Shown in pieces: positions 1 to 11,744 of a stretch of DNA of 64,000 nt. Made by a program: the position numbers and the translations under genes. Under the pieces are notes generated by a model. That model was not told the origin of the DNA. It saw nothing but the letters and a program-made list of their open reading frames with translations, and ran no database searches. The stretch spans positions 28,551,078 to 28,615,077 of the forward strand of contig NC_091307.1 in the NCBI RefSeq assembly GCF_038502225.1. Direction: 5' to 3'. Position 1 is the stretch's first letter; every line of letters starts with the position of its first letter. Source of the stretch: Cherax quadricarinatus. Lineage: Eukaryota; Arthropoda; Malacostraca; Decapoda; Parastacidae.

Positions 1-291
1 AGGTGAAGCATAGATGGGAGGAGTGTGTAGGTGAAGCATAGATGGGAGGAACGTGTGTAGGTGAAGCACAGATGGGAGGAGTGTGTAGGTGAAGCATAGA
101 TGGGAGGAGTGTGTAGGTGAAGCATAGATGGGAGGAACGTGTGTAGGTGAAGAATAGATGGGAGGAGTGTGTAGGTGAAGCATAGATGGGAGGAACGTGT
201 GTAGGTGAAGAATAGATGGGAGGAACGTGTGTAGGTGAAGCACAGATGTGAGGAGTGTATAGGTGAAGCTTAGATGGGAGGAGTGTGTAGG
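1..291. repeat. 28/30-bp minisatellite, left part
   Basis: Tandem repeat with core AGGTGAAGCATAGATGGGAG followed by GAGTGTGT (28 bp) or GAACGTGTGT (30 bp). It runs off the left edge, so its true start is unknown. The same unit resumes at 2266 after a LINE, so this is the left flank of one interrupted array. Variants such as CACAGATG for CATAGATG are scattered. No coding role is supported. Confidence 0.95.
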
Positions 292-2265
292 TTACATGGA
301 GGTTACCTGGAGGTTATTCCGGGGATCAACGCCCCCGCGGCCCGGTCCATGACCATGCCTCCCGATGGATCAGGGCCTGATCAACTAGGCTGTTACTGCT
401 GGCCGCACGCAGTCCAACGTACGAGCCACAGCCCGGCTGATCCGGCGCTGACTTTAGGTATCTGTCCAGCTCTCTCTTGAAGGCAGCCAGGGGTTTATTG
501 GCAATTCCCCTAATGCTTGATGGGAGGCTGTTGAACAGTCTTGGGCCCCAAACACTTATGATGTTTTCCCTTAGTGTACCAATGGCGCCCCTACTTTTTA
601 TTGGGGCATTTTGCATCGCCTGCCCAGTCTTTTACTTTCGTAGGGAGTGATTTCTGTGTGCAGATTTGGGACCATTCCTTCCAAGATTTTCCAAGTGTAG
701 ATTATGATATATCTCTCCCTCCTGCGTTCCAACGAGTACAAGTCAAGTGCTTCCAAGCGTTCCCAGTAGTTAAGGTGCTTGACAGAACTTATACGTGCAG
801 TAAAGGATCTCTGTACACTCTCTAGATCTGCGATTTCACCTGCTTTGAATGGAGATGTTAATGTACAGCAGTATTCCAGCCTAGAGAGAACAAGAGATTT
901 GAAAAGGATCATCATGGGCTTGGCATCTCTCGTTTTCAAAGTTCTCATTATTCATCCTATCATTTTCTTTGCACTTGCGATCGTGGCACTATTGTGATCC
1001 TTGAAAGTGAGATCCTCAGACATTACTACTCCCAGGTCCCTTACATTATTTTTCCGCTCTATTGTATGGCCGGAGTCAGTAGTATACTCTGTTCTAGTTA
1101 TTATCTCCTCCAGTTTTCCATAACGGAGTAGTTGGAATTTGTCCTCATTGAACATCATATTGTTTACCGTTGCCCACTGGAAAACTTTGTTTATATCTTC
1201 TTGGAGGTTAACCGCGTCCTCAGCAGATGACAGCCTCATGCAGATCCTAGTATCATCCGCAAAGGATGATACGGTGCTGTGGTGTATATCTCTGTTTATG
1301 TCTGATATTAGGATAAGGAATAAGATGGGGGTGAGTACTGTGCCTTGTGGAACAGAGCTTTTCACTATGGCAGCCTCCGATTTAACTCTGTTGACCACTA
1401 CTCTTTGTTTTCGATTTGTTAGGAAGTTGAAGATCCATCTCCCCACTTTCCCAGTTATTCCTTTAGCACGTATTTTATGGGCTATTACGCCATGATCGCA
1501 TTTGTCAAATGCTTTTGCAAAGTCTGTGTATATTACATCTGCATTCTGATTTTCTTCCAGTGCATCCAAGGCCATGTCATAGTGATCCAGTAGTTGTGAG
1601 AGGCAGGAGCGACCTGCCCTGAACCCATGTTGCCCTGGATTGTGCAGATTTTGGGAATCCAGGTGATTTGCAATCCTGCTTCTTAGCACTCTTTCAAAGA
1701 TTTTTATGATGTGGGACGTCAGAGCTATTGGTCTATAGTTCTTAGCTAATGCTTTGCTGCCACCTTTATGGAGTGGGGCTATATCCTTTGTTTAAAGTGA
1801 CTGTGGAATTTCACCCATGTCCAAGCTCCTCCTCCTCCATAGTGTACTTAGGGCACGCGAGAGGGGTTTCTTGCAGTTCTTAATGAAAACAGAGTTCCAC
1901 GAGTCTGGGCCCGGGGCTGAGTGCATAGGCATGTTGTCAATGGCTTTTTCGAAATCTATCGGAGTTAGGGCAATGTCGGAAATCTGGCATACATTTATGG
2001 AGTTTTGAGGCTCATTCATGAAGAAATCATTTGGGTCGTCGATCCTCAGACCGATTAGTGGTTCACTAAACACAGAGTCGTACTGGGATTTCAATATTTC
2101 ACTCATTTCCTTGTTGTCATCTGTGTAAGTCCCATCCTGTCTGAGTAAGGGCCCGATACTAGATGAGGTATTTGCCTTGTTTTTGGCATATGAAAAGAAA
2201 TATTTTGAATTTCTTTCAATTTCACTAATAGCTTTAAGCTCCTCCTGCCTCTCCTGGTTCCTGTA
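292..2265 (-). mobile_element. LINE family 1, copy A (5'-truncated non-LTR retrotransposon)
   Basis: Read on the minus strand, the element runs from a 5' truncation at about 2265 through reverse transcriptase to a 3' tail at about 292. The tail carries short repeats of the type ACCTCCAGGTA and ACCTCCATGTA, as in non-LTR elements with short-repeat 3' ends (CR1/L2-like). It closely matches the plus-strand copies at 24314-27572 and 35375-36466. Both flanks are the same minisatellite, and TGTAGG occurs at 286-291 and 2262-2267. That is compatible with a short target-site duplication, but the motif is part of the array unit, so this is not decisive. The family-level assignment is inference. Confidence 0.9.
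326..2265 (-). pseudogene. Reverse transcriptase of LINE copy A, inactivated
   Basis: The minus strand encodes much of a LINE reverse transcriptase. Motif A reads DFAKAFDKCDH, motif B SSVPQGTVLTPILF and catalytic motif C FADDT (codons at 1249-1263). A C-terminal region with LEYCCTLTSPFKAGEIADLE follows. Three lesions are visible against the sister copies: an in-frame TAA at 1792-1794 where the 24-kb copy has Lys, a TGA at 952-954 where sister copies have Trp, and a one-base deletion near 603 that shifts the frame. An extra Arg codon near 1830 is tolerated. The endonuclease and N-terminus are missing. The frame runs upstream without a stop into the minisatellite, an accidental fusion. The copy cannot make a full protein. 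Confidence 0.9.
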
Positions 2266-5200
2266 GGTGAAGCATAGATGGGAGGAACGTGTGTAGGTGA
2301 AGCACAGATGGGAGGAGTGTGTAGGTGAAGCATAGATGGGAGGAGTGTGTAGGTGAAGCATAGATGGGAGGAACGTGTGTAGGTGAAGCATAGATGGGAG
2401 GAACGTGTGTAGGTGAAGCACAAATGGGAGGAGTGCGTAGGTGAAGCATAGATGGGAGGAACGTGTGTAGGTGAAGCACAGATGGGAGGAGCGTGTAGGT
2501 GAAGCATAGATGGGAGGAATGTGTGTAGGTGACGCACATATGGGAGGAGTGTGTAGGTGAAGCATAGATGGGAGGAGTGTGTAGGTGAAGCACATATGGG
2601 AGGAACGTGTGTAGGTGAAGCACAGATGGGAGGAGTGTGTAGGTGAAGCAAAGATGGGAGGAGTGTGTAGGTGAAGCATAGATGGGAGGAACGAGTGTAG
2701 GTGAAGCATAGATGGGAGGAACATGTGTAGGTGAAGCACAGATGGGAGGAGTGTGTAGGTGAAGCATAGATGGGAGGAGTGTGTAGGTGAGGAACGTGTG
2801 TAGGTGAAGCACAGATGGGAGGAGTGTGTAGGTGAAGCACAGATGGGAGGAACGTGTGTAGGTGAAGCACAGATGGGAGGAGTGTGTAGGTGAAGCATAG
2901 ATGGGAGGAGTGTGTAGGTGAAGCATAGATGGGAGGAACGTGTGTAGGTGAAGCATAGATGGGAGGAGTGTGTAGGTGAAGCACAGATGGGAGGAACGTG
3001 TGTAGGTGAAGCATAGATGGGAGGAACGTGTGTAGGTGAAGCATAGATGGGAGGAGTGTGTATTTGAAGCATAGATGTGGTAGGAAGCATAGATGGGAGG
3101 AGTGTGTAGGTGAAGCATAGATGGGAGGAGTGTGTAGGTGAAGCATAGATGGGAGGAGTGTGTAGGGGAAGCATAGATGGGAGGAGTGTGTAGGGGAAGC
3201 ATAGATGGGAGGAGTGTGTAGGGGAAGCATAGATGGGAGGAGTGTGTAGGTGAAGCATAGATGGGAGGAGTGTGTAGGGGAAGCATAGATGGGAGCAGTG
3301 TGTAGGGGAAGCATAGATGGGAGGAGTGTGTAGGTGAAGCATAGATGGGAGGAGTGTGTAGGTGAAGCAAAGAGGTGTGTAGGAAGCGTGTGTAGGTGAA
3401 GCATAGATGGGAGGAGTGTGTAGGGGAAGCATAGATGGGAGGAGTGTGTAGGAAGCGTGTGTAGGTGAAGCATAGATGGGTAGGGAAGCACAGTGTGTAG
3501 GTGAAGCACAGATGGGAGGAGTGTGTAGGTGAAGCATAGATGGGAGGAGTGTGTAGGTGAAGCATAGATGGGAGGAGTGTGTAGGTGAAGCATAGATGGG
3601 AGGAGTGTGTAGGTGAAGCATAGATGGGAGGAGTGTGTAGGTGAAGCATAGATGGGAGGAACGTGTTAGGTGAAGCATAGATGGGAGGAGTGTGTAGGTG
3701 AAGCATAGATGGGAGGAGTGTGTAGGTGAAGCATAGATGGGAGGAGTGTGTAGGTGAAGCATAGATGGGAGGAGTGTGTAGGTGAAGCATAGATGGGAGG
3801 AACGTGTGTAGGTGAAGCATAGATGGGAGGAGTGTGTAGGTGAAGCATAGATGGGAGGAACGTGTGTAGGTGAAGCATAGATGGGAGGAGTGTGTAGGTG
3901 AAGCATAGATGGGAGGAACGTGTGTATGTGAAGCATAGATGGGAGGACAGTGTGTAGGTGAAGCATAGATGGGAGAAGAGTGTGTAGGTGAAGCATAGAT
4001 GGGAGAAGCATAGATGGGAGGAGTGTGTAGGTGAAGCATAGATTGGAGGAGTGTGTAGGTGAAGCATAGATGGGAGGGTGTGTAGGTGAAGCATAGATGG
4101 GAGGAACGTGTGTAGGTGAAGCATAGATGGGAGGAGTGTGTAGGTGAAGCATAGATGGGAGGAACGTGTGTAGGTGAAGCATAGATGGGAGGAGTGTGTA
4201 GGTGAAGCATAGATGGGAGGAACGTGTTAGGTGAAGCATAGATGGGAGGAACGTGTGTAGGTGAAGCATAGATGGGAGGAGTGTGTAGGTGAAGCATAGA
4301 TGGGAGGAGTCTGTAGGTGAAGTGAAGCATACGTGTGTAGGTGAAGCATAGATGGGAGGAGTGTGTAGGTGAAGCATAGATGGGAGGAGTGTGTAGGTGA
4401 AGCATAGATGGGAGGAACGTGTTAGGTGAAGCATAGATGGGAGGAACGTGTTAGGTGAAGCATAGATGGGAGGAGTGTGTAGGTGAAGCATAGATGGGAG
4501 GAACGTGTGTAGGTGAAGCATAGATGGGAGGAGTGTGTAGGTGAAGCATAGATGGGAGGAACGTGTGTAGGTGAAGCATAGATGGGAGGAGTGTGTAGGT
4601 GAAGCATAGATGTGTGTAGGTGAAGTAGATAGGTGAAGCATAGTGGGAGGGTGTGTAGGTGAGCACAGATAGGTGAAGCATAGATGGGAGGAGTGTGGAA
4701 CGTGTGTAGGTGAAGCACAGATGGGAGGAGTGTGGAAGCACAGATGGGAGGAGTGTGTAGGTGGATGGGAGGAACGTGTGTAGGTGAAGCACAGATGGGA
4801 GGAGTGTGTGTTAGGTGAAGCATAGATGGGAGGAACGTGTGGGAGGAAGTGTGTAGGTGAAGCACAGATAGGTGAAGCATAGATGGGAGGAAGCATAGAT
4901 GGGAGGTGTGTAGGTGAAGCATAGATGGGAGGAACGTGTGTAGGTGAAGCATAGATGGGATGAACGTGTGTAGGTGAAGCATAGATGGGAGGAACGTGTG
5001 TAGGTGAAGCATAGATGGGAGGAACGTGTGTAGGTGAAGCATAGATGGGAGGAGTGTGTAGGTGAAGCATAGATGGGAGGAGTGTGTAGGTGAAGCATAG
5101 ATGGGAGGAACGTGTGTAGGTGAAGCATAGATGGGAGGAACGTGTGTAGGTGAAGCATAGATGGGAGGAACGTGTGTAGGTGAAGCATAGATGGGAGGAG

Positions 5201-5874
5201 TCTGTAGGTGAAGCATAGATGGGAGGAAGTGTGTAGGTGAAGCATAGATGGGAGGAGTGTGTAGGTGAAGCATAGATGGGAGGAACGTGTGTAGGTGAAG
5301 CATAGATGGGAGGAGTGTGTAGGTGAAGCATAGATGGGAGGAACGTGTGTAGGTGAAGCATAGATGGGAGGAACGTGTGTAGGTGAAGCATAGATGGGAG
5401 GAACGTGTGTAGGTGAAGCATAGATGGGAGGAACGTGTGTAGGTGAAGCATAGATGGGAGGAGTGTGTAGGTGAAGCATAGATGGGAGGAGTGTGTAGGT
5501 GAAGCATAGATGGGAGGAGTGTGTAGGTGAAGCATAGATGGGAGGAACGTGTGTAGGTGAAGCATAGATGGGAGGAGTGTGTAGGTGAAGCATAGATGGG
5601 AGGAACGTGTGTAGGTGAAGCATAGATGGGAGGAACGTGTGTAGGTGAAGCATAGATGGGAGGAGTGTGTAGGTGAAGCATAGATGGGAGGAACGTGTGT
5701 AGGTGAAGCATAGATGGGAGGAGTGTGTAGGTGAAGCATAGATGAGAGGAGTGTGTAGGTGAAGCATAGATGGGAGGAGTCTGTAGGTGAAGCATAGATG
5801 TGTAGGTGAAGCATAGATGGGAGGAACGTGTGTAGGTGAAGCATAGATGGGAGGAACGTGTGTAGGTGAAGCAT
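2266..5874. repeat. 28/30-bp minisatellite, main block
   Basis: About 3.6 kb of the same unit as at 1-291, about 125 copies, with 28-bp (GAGTGTGT) and 30-bp (GAACGTGTGT) forms interspersed. Partial and scrambled units cluster at about 4610-4900, and a variant TAGGGGAAGC replaces TAGGTGAAGC at about 3165-3430. On the minus strand the unit has no stop in any frame, which produces apparent ORFs over 1000 codons (repeating LHTPPIYASPTH and SSHLCFTYT). Unit length is not a multiple of three, so the 'protein' cycles between frames. I regard it as non-coding. Confidence 0.95.
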
Positions 5875-6065
5875 GTGTTGCTGGAACATGAGTGGGTAGA
5901 GCGCGCGAAGGAAGGGCGAGGTGGGTGGTCGGAAAGTGTGTGGGTGGTTGGTGTTGGTGGTGCTGGGTGTGTGTGGGTGGGTGACAGAGTGGTTGGGTGG
6001 GTTGGTTCGGCTGCGGTGTAAGACCCTTCAGTACTGGTCACATGTAATGCAGAAGTGAATTCCAC
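5875..6065. other. G-rich spacer between two arrays
   Basis: Non-tandem spacer. Between 5965 and 6001 it has five GGG tracts with loops of about 7, 1, 13 and 1 bases on the plus strand, which fits a potential G-quadruplex. No gene seen. Confidence 0.6.
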
Positions 6066-8125
6066 TGCAGAATGCTATGCTAACACCGTCTTCACAGCAG
6101 TGCAGTGCTGACACCATCTTCACAGCAGTGCAGTGCTGACACCATCTTCACAGCAGTGCAGTGCTGACACCATCTTCACAGCAGTGCAGTGCTAACACCG
6201 TCTTCACAGCAGTGCAGTGCTGACACCATCTTCACAGCAGTGCAGTGCTAACACCGTCTTCACAGCAGTGCAGTGCTGACACCATCTTCACAGCAGTGCA
6301 GTGCTGACACCATCTTCACAGCAGTGCAGTGCTGACACCATCTTCACAGCAGTGCAGTGCTAACACAGTCTTCACAGCAGTGCAGTGCTGACACCATCTT
6401 CACAGCAGTGCAGTGCTAACACCGTCTTCACAGCAGTGCAGTGCTGACACCATCTTCACAGCTCTGCAGAGTTCTGACACCATCTTCACGGCAGTGCAGA
6501 GTTCTGACACCATCTTCACGGCAGTGCAGAGTGCTGACACCATCTTCACGGCAGTGCAGAGTGCTGACACCATCTTCACAGCAGTGCAGAGCGCTGACAC
6601 CATCTTCACAGCACTGCAGAGTGCTGACACCATGTTCACAGCACTGCCGAGTGCTGACATCATCTTCACTCAGCACTGCAGAGTGATGACACCATCTTCA
6701 AAGCACTGCAAAGTGCTGACACCATCTTCATAGCACTGCAGAGTGCTTACACAATCTTCACTCAACACTGCAGTGTGCTGACACGATCTTCACTCAATAC
6801 TGCAGAGTGCTTACACCATCTCCACCCAGCACTGCAGTGTGCTGACACCATCTACACCCAGCACTGCATTATACTGACACCATCTACACCCAACACTGCA
6901 TTGTACTGACATCATCTACACCCAACATTGAAGTGTGCTGACACCATCTTCACCAACACTGCAGTGTGCTGACACCATCTTCACCAACACTGCAGTGTGC
7001 TGACACCATCTTCACCAACACTGCAGTGTGTTGACACCATCTACACCCAACACTGCAGTGTGCTGACACCATCTTCACCAACACTGCAGTGTGCTGACAC
7101 CATCTTCACCCACTGCAGAGTGCTGACACCATCTACACCCAACACTGCAGTGTGCTGATACCATCTACACCAAACACTACATTGTACTGACACCCTCTAC
7201 ACCCAACACTACATTGTACTGACACCATCTACACCCAACACTGCATTGTACTGACACCATCTACGCCCAGCACTGCATTGTACTGACACCATCTACGCCC
7301 AGCACTGCAGTGTACTGACATCATCTTCACCCAACACTGCAGTGTACTGACATCATCTACATTCCAACACTGCAGTGTGCTGACATCATCTACATTCCAA
7401 CATTGCAGTGTGGTGACATCATCTACACCCAGCACTGCAGTGTACTGACATCATCTACATCCAACACTACAGTATGCTGACATCATCAGCACCCAGCACT
7501 GCAATGTGCTGACATCTACACCCAGCACTGCAGTGTACTGACATCTACATCCAACACTACAGTGTGCTGACATCTACACCCAACACTGCAGTGTACTGAC
7601 ATCATCTACACCCAGCACTGCAGTGTGCTGATATCTACACCCAGCACTGCAGTGTACTGACATCATCTACATCCAGCACTACAGTGTGCTGACATCATCT
7701 ACATCCAGCACTACAGTGTGCTGACATCATCTACATCCAGCACTACAGTGTGCTGACATCATCTACATCCAGCACTACAGTGTGCTGACATCATCTACAT
7801 CCAGCACTACAGTGTGCTGACATCATCTACACCCAGCACTACAGTGTGCTGACATCATCTACATCCAGCACTGCAGTGTACTGACATCATCTACACCCAA
7901 CAATGCAGTGTGCTGACATCTACACCCAACACTGCAGTGCGCTGACACAATCTACACCCAGAACTGCAGTGTACTAGCATCATCTACACCCAACACTGCA
8001 GTGTGGTGACATCATCTACACCCAGCACTACAGTGTGCTGACATCATCTACACCCAGCACTACAGTGTGCTGACATCATCTACATCCAGCACTACAGTGT
8101 GCTGACATCATCTACACCCAGCACT
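6066..8125. repeat. 28- to 32-bp minisatellite (GACACCATCTTCAC family)
   Basis: A diverging tandem array. The left part (6078-6470) is a clean 28-bp unit with core GACACCATCTTCACAGCAGT. The middle lengthens to about 30 bp (GCAGAGTGCTGACACCATC). The right part is 31-32 bp with GTGCTGACATCATCTACA and CAGCACTACAGT. Divergence rises from left to right. Short ORFs of 60-106 codons on both strands are by-products. Confidence 0.93.
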
Positions 8126-8192
8126 GGCAGCAAGGTTCTTGAACATTTGCATATCAATTAGTCCCTGAACGAGACCCACAACAGCTAACACC
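8126..8192 (+). mobile_element. Interspersed-repeat remnant (ACAGCTAACACCCAGG type)
   Basis: Contains CCCACAACAGCTAACACCCA followed by GGTACTTAGTTACTGCTAG. A related piece occurs at 17590-17640 (CACAACAGTTGGCTAACACC). I recognise this from memory as part of a common decapod interspersed repeat, but cannot verify it here. Its right end grades into the 46-bp tandem array that follows. Confidence 0.5.
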
Positions 8193-8655
8193 CAGGTACT
8201 TAGTTACTGCTAGTTGAGCAGGGGCAGTAGGTGTGTGCAAGTTACTTAGTTACTGCTAGGTGAGCAGGGGCAGGAAGTGTGTGCAAGGTGTTTAGTTATT
8301 GCTGGATGAGCAGGCAGTAGGTGTGTGCAAGATAGTTACTGCTAGGTAAGCGTGGGCAGTATGTGTGTGCAAGGTACTTAGTTACTGCTAGGTGAGAAGG
8401 GGCAGTGGGCGTTTGCAAGGTACTTATTTACTGCTAGGCAAGCAGGGCAGTAGTGTGTGCAAGGTACTTAGTTACTGCTAGGTGAACAGGGGCATTAGGT
8501 GTGTGCAAGGTACTTAGTTACTGCTAGGTGAACAGGGGCATTAGGTGTGTGCAAGCTGCTTAGTTACTGCTAGGTGAACAGGGGCATTAGGTGTGTGCAA
8601 GCTACTTAGTTACTGCTAGGTGAACAGGGGCAGTAGGTGTGCGCAAGGTACTTAA
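8193..8655. repeat. 46-bp tandem array derived from an interspersed repeat
   Basis: About ten copies of a roughly 46-bp unit containing GTACTTAGTTACTGCTAGGT and GAACAGGGGCATTAGGTGTG, with small indels in the left copies and near-identical copies on the right (8460-8650). The unit is continuous with the interspersed-repeat remnant to its left, so it appears to have arisen by tandem amplification of that element. Confidence 0.88.
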
Positions 8656-8689
8656 GATTTACCTCTGTCTTCTAGGGGAAAACTGTTCA

Positions 8690-8828
8690 ATTTAGTTCCT
8701 GATCAGCCGGGTTATGACTCATACTCTGGTCTGTGTGAGGCAAGCAGTGACAACCCGGTTGATCAGTTCTTGATCCACCAGGAGCTCTGGTCTGGGGCCG
8801 GGCCGCGGGAGCGTTGACACCCCAAAAC
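8690..8828 (+). mobile_element. LINE family 1 3'-end fragment
   Basis: Matches the 3' end of LINE family 1: GATCAGCCGGGTTATGACTC, then CCCGGTTGATCAGTTCTTGA and GGGCCGCGGGAGCGTTGA. In intact copies this encodes the last about 45 residues of the ORF and its TGA stop. Here it is a detached, diverged tail. Confidence 0.8.
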
Positions 8829-8844
8829 TGTTCTCATGTTTATC

Positions 8845-9280
8845 TGTATCCCGCATAAATTTAATGAAGCACCTAAGTTATTGGGAACGCTTGAAGTCTC
8901 TGGAATTATTGCTCATTGGAACATAGGCGAGAAAGATACATCATAATTTATCACTGGAAATTCCTAGAGGGACTTTCCCCAAATCTGCGCACAGAAATTT
9001 TTTCCCCTCGAAAGCACGAGGCGTGACAGACAATGCAAAATACCCCAATTAAAAGTAGGGTACCATGAGTACATTAGGAGATAGCTCAATAAGTGTGAAG
9101 GGACCAACACTTTTCAACGTACTCCCTTCATACTTAAGTGAAATTACCAACAGACCCCTAACTGTCTTCAAGGGGGATGGGCTGTGGGGTATATGTTGGA
9201 CAGTCCGCTGCGAGGCCTGGTCTGGAATCAGGCTGCAGAGGATGGGGTAGCCTTATCCCTCCGAACACTCTCAAGGTAGT
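8845..9280 (+). mobile_element. LINE family 1 fragment, ORF C-terminal region
   Basis: A degenerate plus-strand copy of the reverse transcriptase C-terminus. The frame at 9065-9250 begins MSTLGDSSISVKGPTLFNVL, matching the IGTLRENTISVRGPKLFNSL region of the copy at 35375-36466. Upstream DNA at about 8860-9000 matches the LNYWERLEALDLYSLE segment but has indels. It ends near CCGAACACTCTCAAGGTAG, a degenerate form of the family 3' tail. It lies directly after another tail fragment in the same orientation. Confidence 0.82.
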
Positions 9281-9714
9281 TTCTAGGTTAGTTCACAGTT
9301 AATAAATATGACTTGTTGGGTGGACCGTGATGAGATAGCAAGATAAAGAAACACAGACCATTGACGGGACGGGAGAACTGCTTTAAGATAGCAAGAAAAC
9401 GGAACATTAGAGGAACTGGACGGAACTACGTTAAGATAGCAGAATAAAACGTAAAAGGTAATAGTGACAAGGGTGGAAAATTACATCAGCCAGCGGGCCG
9501 GAAAAAGCCTGGTCCCAGGCCAGGTTACGAGAATAGGTAAACTCTGGAAACCCATCACAGGTATATCACAAGTAACGCGACTGAGGTCTAAAGTAAGCGT
9601 GACAAGGTTGGTTGTGGTGGGTAATAAGTGTTCGGCTGCCTTTATTGTTGTTCATCTCGCGAGACCATCTTAGCTGTGGATTACCTGAAATCGCTTTCGG
9701 GGGGGATGGGGGTC
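9281..9714. other. Non-coding stretch with imperfect short repeats
   Basis: TAAGATAGCAAGAAAACGGA and related segments recur about three times between 9335 and 9450 as a poor roughly 57-bp repeat. Nothing else is recognised; the short ORFs have no recognisable motif. Confidence 0.5.
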
Positions 9715-9790
9715 TTCCCTCACTGTTGCCTGGCTCCAGATCAGGCCTTCTTATTAATGACTGATTAATCAGGCTGTTGGTGCTAGCAGA
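9715..9790 (-). mobile_element. Degenerate LINE family 1 tail, minus strand
   Basis: On the minus strand this reads CACCAACAGCCTGATTAATC, then AGGCCTGATCTGGAGCCAGG, a diverged form of the family 1 tail (CAGTAACAGCCTGGTTGATC, then GAGGCCTGGTCTGGGACCGG). Only the tail is visible. Confidence 0.55.
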
Positions 9791-11399
9791 AAACAGTGCT
9801 GTTGTGACTGGGCAGCACCTGCCTTTACCTTGGCTGTGCTGGTGAGCTAACAAACTGACCTCTTCATTTTCCTTTGAGGGGGGAGGGGCATGTTAGCTGA
9901 CTGCTAAATCTGTTTATGCCCCGTTAGCCGGGCTGTTCACCTATTATATCTGTTGTATCTAATCTGTTCAACTGTTTGGGCCATTGTTTTAATTCGGTGT
10001 TTACATCTAAATCTCCCTGAAGCATTTGTTTCCTCAACTCTGCTGCATTTTGTATTTCTAATCTACAGTTCTCTTACCAAATAAATATATATTTTACATC
10101 CTAACTCCTTTAATGTGAATTATCTTCTAATTAATGCAGTGCTGCAAGTCTTGTTTTGGTTCTCGTACACTGATCTTATATTCGTCATATATTGCCTCTT
10201 TAAGATTTTTTTTTTATATTATGAAATTTAAGACTTCTTTTATTTTAGATGTTTAATGTTTTTGGTGTTTCCAGTAGGTCAGTGGAAATACCTGACTTTT
10301 CATCAACTGATTAAAACCCGTCACAGTAGACTGTTTCCTGAGGAGCACAACACCATCATCATCCGCCGAAGTATGAAATGTTTCTATGCACTGATGCTTT
10401 TAAACGTATAGGAATGTATATGTATTTGTATCCTATTAATTTTCTGCACATTATTTATTTAGGAATTTTATACACAGATGCACTCGCTAAACACGTGTGT
10501 GTTCTCCACACATGTGTTTAGGACCAAATAAGCTCGACCCTAACACGGCTTTCACAACTGAAGATCTCAAACGTGAATATTTGTCGTATTATTTCTCAGA
10601 GTCGTGTTTTAACATTAAGTAATATGGAGACTAGACTCGTGCAGCAAAATTCACACGAAACATCAACTCAAAGCAGCTGTAGTTTAACCTTGCGACTTTT
10701 AATGATTATAGATCTGGATATGGAATTAGGTAATTTACTATTAACGTTAATACTGACACTAATCCGGTGTTACCCTGTCTTCATATTTTGCTAACCAGAA
10801 TTACCAAGGCATTTTTCTGCTCGGATTTAATGTCTATATAACAATAGCATATATATCTGCAAATTTTGGACTTTATATTTGTTCACTTTAATTAAACTGG
10901 TCTCGGGACATGACTCATCTCACGTAAAATGCTTTAAATAATCAATGTGGCTTTTCTTTTTGGTATTGTTTTTCTCGTTTAATTAACCTGCCTTACTGAC
11001 GTGTATGGCTGTCCTTACTGAGCTTATCTGGTGTTCAACTGACAGGTGAGGCTGTGACTGTCCTGGTAAACTGTCAGCCTGAGTACTGCGGTTGTCAGTA
11101 AAGTCGATTTTACTGGTATCTTCTTTTATTGCTAGCTTTGGGCTTATCGATATCTTTATCAGTCCAAGAGAGCTACTGTGTCTTGATGCCTGTCTGTATG
11201 AGAGTTTCAAAGCCTACACTGGAAAATTGCTTTACCTTCTAAACTGAAACGGCGTATTTACTTCGCAGTAATGCACTAGGGTTGTATATTGCCATTAATG
11301 TAGATAGTAGGGCTAATATTTGTCAGTATATAGGAAAGGATGCTTTACATCCTCTTATAGGTGTACGTATATATATCCAGTTACTGAAGGCTGAAGGCT
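9791..11399. other. AT-rich unique sequence, no gene recognised
   Basis: About 1.6 kb of AT-rich, apparently single-copy DNA. Short ORFs (73 codons at 10573-10794 plus; 75 codons at 10983-11210 minus) show no recognisable motif. No RNA gene or transposon end is seen. Confidence 0.5.
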
Positions 11400-11441
11400 G
11401 CCACCGCCAGCCAAGGTCCGCCACCGCCAGCCAAGGTCCGC
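11400..11441. repeat. 20-bp perfect duplication
   Basis: GCCACCGCCAGCCAAGGTCC occurs twice in direct tandem. Confidence 0.85.
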
Positions 11442-11518
11442 CAACCACTGCTGGTATCCGTCACTTAACCATATAGCTCCACACCCCTCACACCAGCTCT
11501 TATATACAAGAGGATAAA

Positions 11519-11672
11519 AACTTGACGTCAGTTCCCATACACTAGAGGACCAAAACCTGATACCAGTTCGCATACCCCAGAGGGCAGAACCTAACACCAG
11601 TTCGCATACCCCAGAGGTAGAACCTAACAAAAGTTCGTATACCCCAGAGGACAAAAACCTGACACCAGTTTG
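11519..11672. repeat. Imperfect 33-bp short tandem repeat
   Basis: Four to five diverged copies built on CATACCCCAGAGGACAAAA and CCTGACACCAGTTCG. Confidence 0.8.
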
Positions 11673-11744
11673 TCCAGCACTGTCGTACGATCATTAACAG
11701 CTGTCACACGGACTGTAAGAAACTGCCATACATGGGAAAGTAAA

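Noticed and set aside
1792..5889. Giant 1365-codon protein with a reverse transcriptase at its C-terminus
   Set aside because: It is a stop-free 28/30-bp array read through into a truncated LINE; the repeat part changes frame continually.
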